Source of the DNA: Streptomyces nojiriensis
GTDB taxonomy: Bacteria; Actinomycetota; Actinomycetes; Streptomycetales; Streptomycetaceae
Direction of reading: 5' to 3'
Length of the DNA stretch: 64,000 bases
Assembly: GCF_017639205.1 (NCBI RefSeq)
Contig: NZ_CP071139.1
Span: forward strand, 8,059,501 to 8,123,500
The notes beneath the pieces were generated by a model. That model had not been told where the DNA came from. It did no database searches and saw only the letters and a program-made list of their open reading frames with translations. The translations under genes were made by a program, and so were the position numbers. Shown here piece by piece: positions 60,081-64,000 of this stretch (position 1 is the first letter of the stretch; each line of letters starts with the position of its first letter).

Positions 60081-60196
60081 AGGCGGCGCTGCGGCCCTGA
60101 CCGCAGCAGGCGTGTGAATGCGGCGCGTGTCGGCCGTGGGCCTTGCTCGCCCCGGTCTACGGTGGAGCGCGGCGTCCCGGGCGCGGTCGTCGAGGT

Positions 60197-60304
60197 CCTA
60201 GGGGGTGTCTTGCCGATCAGGCCGGGCTCGCGGGGTCTGGCACCGCGCCTCGCCGCGTTGTCCTCGGTCCCTGATCCGCCCTGATCGACAAGACACCCCC
60301 TAGG
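60197..60304. mobile_element. 108-bp MITE-like element
   Basis: The 25-bp ends (left CCTAGGGGGTGTCTTG and onward, right the reverse complement with one mismatch) flank about 58 bp without coding capacity. The end GTGTCTTGTCGATCAGG is of the type seen in Streptomyces IS5-like elements. CTAG at both edges may be part of the ends or of the target. Confidence 0.75.
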
Positions 60305-60406
60305 GCAGCCGCCCCGTACGACTCCACCTGCGAGGAACGGCACATGAACCCGAATTCGACGGCACATGCGATCTGAGCCGCCACCGGGCCCGGGAGGCAA
60401 TCGGCC

Positions 60407-61111
60407 GTGACCGGACCGAACCCGCCCGACACGGACCGTAGGAGCCGGCGCGCGCCGCATCCGAGATCTGCCGACCGCACGGAGAGCCGCTGGCCGATGG
60501 CCGCAGCGGTCATCGCTTCGGCGGTGCTCACCCTGCTTCTCCCCGACGACCTGCGTCTCGGACCCCGGTGGGCGCTTCCCATCGCCGAAGGCCTCCTGCT
60601 GGTGGCGCTGATCTCGGGGGACCCCGGTCGGATCAGCCGCCGCTCCACCGTCCTGCGCTCAGTGGCGATCTCCCTGGTCGTCGTGCTCGTGGGCAGCGCC
60701 GGCTGGTCGACCGTCCAGCTGATCGACGACCTCATCCACGGCGGACACGAGACCAGCTCCGCCAATGCACTCCTGCTGGCCGGCGGCAGCGTCTGGTCCT
60801 CCACCGTGCTCGCCTTCTCCCTCCTGTACTTCGAACTCGACAGCGGCGGACCGGCCGCGCGGGCCCACCACATGCCCCCCACTCCGGCGCTCGCGTTTCC
60901 CCAACACCTCAGCCCCGAACTGAACGCCTCGCACTGGCGCCCCCACTACATCGACTACCTCTACCTCGGGTTCACCAACTCCACCGCGCTGAGCCCCACC
61001 GACGTCATGCCGCTCGCCCCCTGGGCCAAGAGCGTCATGACCCTCCAGTCCGTCCTGTCCCTCATGATCCTGGGACTCGTCGTCGCCCGGGCCGTCAACG
61101 TCCTGGCCTGA
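60407..61111 (+). CDS. multi-pass membrane protein, DUF1345-like
   Basis: 234 residues from a GTG at 60407. Four or five hydrophobic helices are visible (MAAAVIASAVLTLLLP, ALPIAEGLLLVALISG, VAISLVVVLVGSAGWS, LMILGLVVARAVNVLA). The late motif YLGFTNSTALSPTDVMPLAP resembles the re-entrant segment of a common actinobacterial membrane family near DUF1345. An extracytoplasmic loop holds HHMPP and HYIDYL. Role unknown. Confidence 0.7.
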   Translation: MTGPNPPDTDRRSRRAPHPRSADRTESRWPMAAAVIASAVLTLLLPDDLRLGPRWALPIAEGLLLVALISGDPGRISRRSTVLRSVAISLVVVLVGSAGWSTVQLIDDLIHGGHETSSANALLLAGGSVWSSTVLAFSLLYFELDSGGPAARAHHMPPTPALAFPQHLSPELNASHWRPHYIDYLYLGFTNSTALSPTDVMPLAPWAKSVMTLQSVLSLMILGLVVARAVNVLA

Positions 61112-61135
61112 GACGGCCCGGCCCGGTGGGTGTGG

Positions 61136-63088
61136 CTACAGGCCCGCGAAGGTCAGGGCGGTCGCGGTGACGGAGCAGGCGATCGTGGCCGCGTACCGGG
61201 TGTCGTGGTCCTCGTCGAGGAGGGTGTCGCCAGGGGTGTGGTACTGCCGGGTGCCGGTCGCCGGTCCGCCGTCCGGACCGAAGAGGTTCTCGGAAACGGC
61301 GATGGCCGCCCATCCCCGCTCGTGGAAGCTCGCGTGGTCGCTCCGCCCCAAGGCGGGGTCCCCGGGTCCGGTGAGCTGCTGGATCTCGAAGCCGGAGGTG
61401 ATGGCAGGGACGGTCCGTGCGACCAGGTCGCCGAGCGCGTCCGAGGCGGCCGCGACCGGCCCGGGCACGGAGGAGCCGGCGTGGATCTCCACCGCGGGCG
61501 GGCTGCCGTCCTGCAAGCCGGCGATCATGTCCATCTGGAAGACGCCCGCGATGCGGTCGTCCGCCGCCGCGGCGGCGCGCGCGTAGCGCTTGCTGCCGAC
61601 GAGCGCCTGTTCCTCGGCGTTGAAGAGGACGAAGCGAACGTGCCGCGTCGGCGCCCGGCCCTCCGCGACGAGCGCGTGCAGACATTCCGCCGCGGCCATG
61701 ACCGCCGCGGTGCCGCTCCCGTCGTCGTCCGCGCCGGGCGCCGGGTCCGCCTGGGGGTCGTAGGGGCGGGGATCGCCGTTCGCATCGACGAAGTGACCGC
61801 TTTGTGCCGTCGAATCCAGATGTCCCGTGATGAGAACGGCGGAGTCGGCCCCTTCGACGCGGTGCTCGGCCTCGACGTTGAACAATTGGCGCCCCCGCCA
61901 TCTGAACGCGTGCCGTCGGACCACCAGCCCCAGATCCTCGAAGTGCCGGACCAGTGCGTCCACGACGAGCCCGTTGTCGGCATGTCCGGCGTCACGGCTG
62001 CGGACCTTCAGCGGATCGCCCGGGACCAGTGGTTCGACGCCGGAGATGCGTGCCACGTGAGTGCGGAGCACCTCGGGCGTCACGGTCGCGCGTACGGCGG
62101 CGAGCGTCTCGGGGGAGGGAAGACCGTTGCCCGTCCCGTCGAATCCGGCGGGCAGGGCCGGCGCGAATCCCTCGGCCTGCGTTTCGCCAGGGCGTGACAG
62201 GAGCGCCGGGTCCGGCAGCAGGCGCTCGGTGTGTCCGGGCTTGGCTCCCTGCGTGTGCACCTCCTCGATCGGGACACCGGTGGGCGCGGCGACGTAGACA
62301 CCGCCGGGTGCGGGCCCGAGCGACGAGATCTGCCGCGGGTACCCGGTCAGCTCGCCGGAGGCGAAGCAGAACGCGGCCGCCGCGCGCATCGCTCGTTCGG
62401 CCGCCGTCCGCGACTCGTCCGAGGCGCCCGCGAAGGCCTCCGGCACCGGGACCGAGCGGTCGTCCCTGATCAGGAATGCCGCCGTGTCCTCCACCTGTCC
62501 CCGTACGTCGGTCGTGAACCCGGCCTGTTGGAGCGTTTCGACCCCGAGTGCGGTCGCCATCGCGAGTACGAGCCGAGGGGAGGCGACGTGCACGGGAACC
62601 ACCTCCGTGCCGCCTGCCACCGACTCCAGCAGGCTCAGGCTCCCGCCCTCCGGCACGTCGATCCTCGTCCAGAAGACCGGGCGGCTCTCGATGGCGGCCC
62701 GGGTGAACACGGGATGGGGCGCGACCCGCATGCCCGCCGTGCGGGCGAACGCGCGCTCGTCGTGGTCCTCGCCGACGAAGACGCAGTCGTCGGCCGCGCC
62801 GCCCGAGCTCGCGACCGCGTCGTCGAAGATCGCGCGGCTGGTCTTGGGGCCGAAGTGGATGAGGCGGTCGTCCGTGAACCGGTCGGGGAATGCCTCGTGC
62901 AGGGCTTGCGTGATGTGCGCGACCGCATCCTGTTCGGCGCCCGGGTTGGAGATGACGCCCTTGGGTTCCCCGGCGAAGGCGTCGAGAACCTGCAGGACGC
63001 GCGGGCGGGGACGCAACAGCCAGGATCCGTCCGCCTCGACCTGGCCGTCCGCCAATGTCGCCCCGATGTCGAAGAAGAGTGTGGTCAT
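61136..63088 (-). CDS. HAD-like domain fused to M28 zinc aminopeptidase, no signal peptide
   Basis: 650 residues. Residues 1-210 follow a HAD phosphatase plan: FFDIGATL (nucleophile D7, but the second Asp is Gly), VISN (S47), K82 and VGEDHDERAF (acidic pair 107-108). Residues 215-345 are of unknown fold. Residues 365-650 are an M28 peptidase: zinc ligands H423 in TGHLDST, bridging D454 in GADDDGSGT, E492/E493 in FNAEEQ, D520 in QMDMI and H617 in YHTPGD, all kept. M28 enzymes are usually exported, but no signal is present. The ATG at 63088 follows GGAGG by seven bases. The HAD module recurs, truncated, at 32956 before the M36 gene. Confidence 0.88.
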   Translation of the reverse strand: MTTLFFDIGATLADGQVEADGSWLLRPRPRVLQVLDAFAGEPKGVISNPGAEQDAVAHITQALHEAFPDRFTDDRLIHFGPKTSRAIFDDAVASSGGAADDCVFVGEDHDERAFARTAGMRVAPHPVFTRAAIESRPVFWTRIDVPEGGSLSLLESVAGGTEVVPVHVASPRLVLAMATALGVETLQQAGFTTDVRGQVEDTAAFLIRDDRSVPVPEAFAGASDESRTAAERAMRAAAAFCFASGELTGYPRQISSLGPAPGGVYVAAPTGVPIEEVHTQGAKPGHTERLLPDPALLSRPGETQAEGFAPALPAGFDGTGNGLPSPETLAAVRATVTPEVLRTHVARISGVEPLVPGDPLKVRSRDAGHADNGLVVDALVRHFEDLGLVVRRHAFRWRGRQLFNVEAEHRVEGADSAVLITGHLDSTAQSGHFVDANGDPRPYDPQADPAPGADDDGSGTAAVMAAAECLHALVAEGRAPTRHVRFVLFNAEEQALVGSKRYARAAAAADDRIAGVFQMDMIAGLQDGSPPAVEIHAGSSVPGPVAAASDALGDLVARTVPAITSGFEIQQLTGPGDPALGRSDHASFHERGWAAIAVSENLFGPDGGPATGTRQYHTPGDTLLDEDHDTRYAATIACSVTATALTFAGL

Positions 63089-63536
63089 CTCGGTGCCTCC
63101 GATGGATGAACGGAACGCAGTCGAACGGCATACCCCCTCCTCGACTCCCCCTCCAATCGTCACTCACCGTAACGGAAATGGCAATCGGGAGGATGGTGTC
63201 CTCGGCGGGTCCACGACCCGGCGAGCCGGTCATCTGGCCGCGTCGGACGCCGTGTACCTGCTGTTCGCGATCCACGGACCAGCGCTCGTCGGCCGGGTGG
63301 TCCGCTACAGGGGGTGATTGAAACGTCATCATTGTTCTGCTGGACCGTTGAAGCGGTGATCGACGGCCGAAGTTGCCCGCGGCAACCGCGGAACCATCGG
63401 AATGATGCCCGGCCGCCGTCGTGGTGACGCCCCGCACGCCTCCGGCTCCCCGGCGGGTGGAGGCTCTACCGTGCGAGCAACCCGTCCGCACAGCGGACCA
63501 CGTCCCGCCGCTCAGGCGTTCCCCTCGGAGGTCACG
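63089..63536. other. 448-bp divergent intergenic region
   Basis: No supported gene. It is AT-richer near 63150-63180 and 63320-63350 and should contain both the HAD-M28 and the SH3b promoters. Frames on either strand lack ribosome sites and bias. Confidence 0.45.
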
Positions 63537-63809
63537 ATGCCCAGTCCAGCTCAGCCGTTCGGCACGGTCGTCAGCAGCAGCGGCGTGAACCTGCGGAGGT
63601 ATCCGAGTACTGATTCCTCCCTCGTCGGCAACCTGAACCACGGCGCCGTGATCGGTCTGCACAGCAAGGTGCACGCGCAGGCCATCGACGGCAACAGCAT
63701 CTGGTACCTGCTGCGCGACCAGGCCGTGTGGGTCGCCGCCCGCCACGTCGACAACACCGGCGAGGTGCCGCTGTCCAAGGACGCCCAGCCCGCTTCCCCC
63801 CAGGGCTGA
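63537..63809 (+). CDS. bacterial SH3 (SH3b) domain protein without signal peptide
   Basis: 90 residues from ATG 63537 (GGAGG five bases upstream). GVNLRRYPSTDSSLVGNLNHG and VWVAARHVDNTGEV are the SH3_3 pattern (VNLRxxPSxxSxxxGxL...WYxVR...GWVxxxYV). SH3b domains bind peptidoglycan or peptides and normally follow a signal sequence; here the domain is the whole protein and starts MPSPAQPFG. It is divergent from HAD-M28. Confidence 0.82.
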   Translation: MPSPAQPFGTVVSSSGVNLRRYPSTDSSLVGNLNHGAVIGLHSKVHAQAIDGNSIWYLLRDQAVWVAARHVDNTGEVPLSKDAQPASPQG

Positions 63810-63888
63810 CGGCGGGCCGGCCGCCGGCTCGCCCAGGCCGTCCGGGGGCAGCGCACGGCTGTCCCCGGGGCCCGGACCGATCGGGCGG

Positions 63889-64000
63889 TCAGCGAGCCTG
63901 CGGTGAGGCGCTGTTGAGGAACCGCTCCAGTGCCAGACGTGCCGCCTCCCCCCGCCCGGCCCGGTCCTGTTCGTCCTGTGCCGCATGAATCCCGGTCGTG
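63889..64000 (-). CDS. C-terminal end of an unidentified protein (cut by window edge)
   Basis: A minus-strand frame enters from the right edge and ends EAARLALERFLNSASPQAR at TGA 63889-63891. Charged, helical and GC3-biased, it looks coding. The family cannot be told from 36 residues. Confidence 0.5.
   Translation of the reverse strand, partial: TTGIHAAQDEQDRAGRGEAARLALERFLNSASPQAR

Noticed and set aside
63055-63332. Short ORFs on both strands between HAD-M28 and SH3b
   Set aside because: They have no ribosome sites and their composition is that of a promoter region.
1-64000. CRISPR arrays, tRNA and rRNA genes
   Set aside because: No regularly spaced 20-40 bp repeats and no cloverleaf or rRNA-like sequence were seen.

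Overview
The window is very GC-rich with strong G/C preference at third codon positions. GTG and TTG starts are common and genes overlap as ATGA or GTGA. Many families are typical of Streptomyces (DUF6243, DUF6153-like, OruR-type AraC, DevS/DevR-like sensors, short sulfur-type leader peptides). I read it as a chromosomal segment of a Streptomyces or close relative, rich in accessory DNA.

Layout. (1) 1-6790, minus strand: a biosynthetic-looking operon with an AurF-like diiron oxygenase, inositol-monophosphatase-family phosphatase, class III aminotransferase, intradiol dioxygenase, APH-type kinase, ROK sugar kinase and zinc dehydrogenase. The set suits an amino-cyclitol or amino-sugar pathway that continues to the left of the window. 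(2) 6.9-19.1 kb: an arsenic and heavy-metal island. Its left edge is a broken tyrosine integrase joined to a broken NarK-type transporter. It holds arsC, two arsR genes, an aquaporin, two flavoprotein monooxygenases, an ACR3 arsenite pump, an MFS exporter, a TauE/DsbD-cupredoxin protein with an HMA metal-binding protein, a frameshifted MerR gene and several gene fragments. (3) 19.2-28.4 kb: a catabolic cluster around an OruR-type AraC regulator, with acyl-CoA ligase, two 2-oxoglutarate dioxygenases, BKACE, quinone reductase, MFS transporter and a small serine hydrolase. (4) 28.5-37.6 kb: a methyltransferase, a P-loop kinase and DUF6243, then a stretch of dead genes (a frameshifted KAP-like NTPase and a truncated HAD module), then two large hydrolases without signal peptides: an M36 metallopeptidase and a trypsin-endonuclease I fusion. 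(5) 37.9-46 kb: an oxygen/energy-stress block with phosphoketolase, universal stress protein, DevR-like regulator, STAS protein, PNPOx-like protein, DevS-like haem-GAF kinase and PPK2. (6) 46.2-52.5 kb: a beta-repeat protein, then sulfur acquisition genes (SsuA-type lipoprotein, Rrf2 regulator, SfnB/DszC-like oxidoreductase, a winged-helix protein) carrying three small leader or upstream ORFs and duplicated promoter boxes. (7) 52.6-64 kb: an HTH-MarR fusion regulator and membrane protein, a beta-lactamase-fold hydrolase, a kdpE fragment with a KdpD-like sensor, a saccharopine-dehydrogenase-like protein with TetR, CorA, a 108-bp MITE, a membrane protein, a HAD-M28 peptidase fusion, an SH3b protein and a partial gene at the edge.

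The strongest candidate for something undescribed is the group of exported-type hydrolase and binding domains that lack signal peptides: M36, trypsin-endonuclease I, HAD-M28 and SH3b. The two loci, 28 kb apart, are linked by a shared HAD-like N-terminal module. Second are the small sulfur-type leader peptides with repeated promoter boxes. Third is the truncated N-oxygenase/aminotransferase/ROK operon at the left edge.
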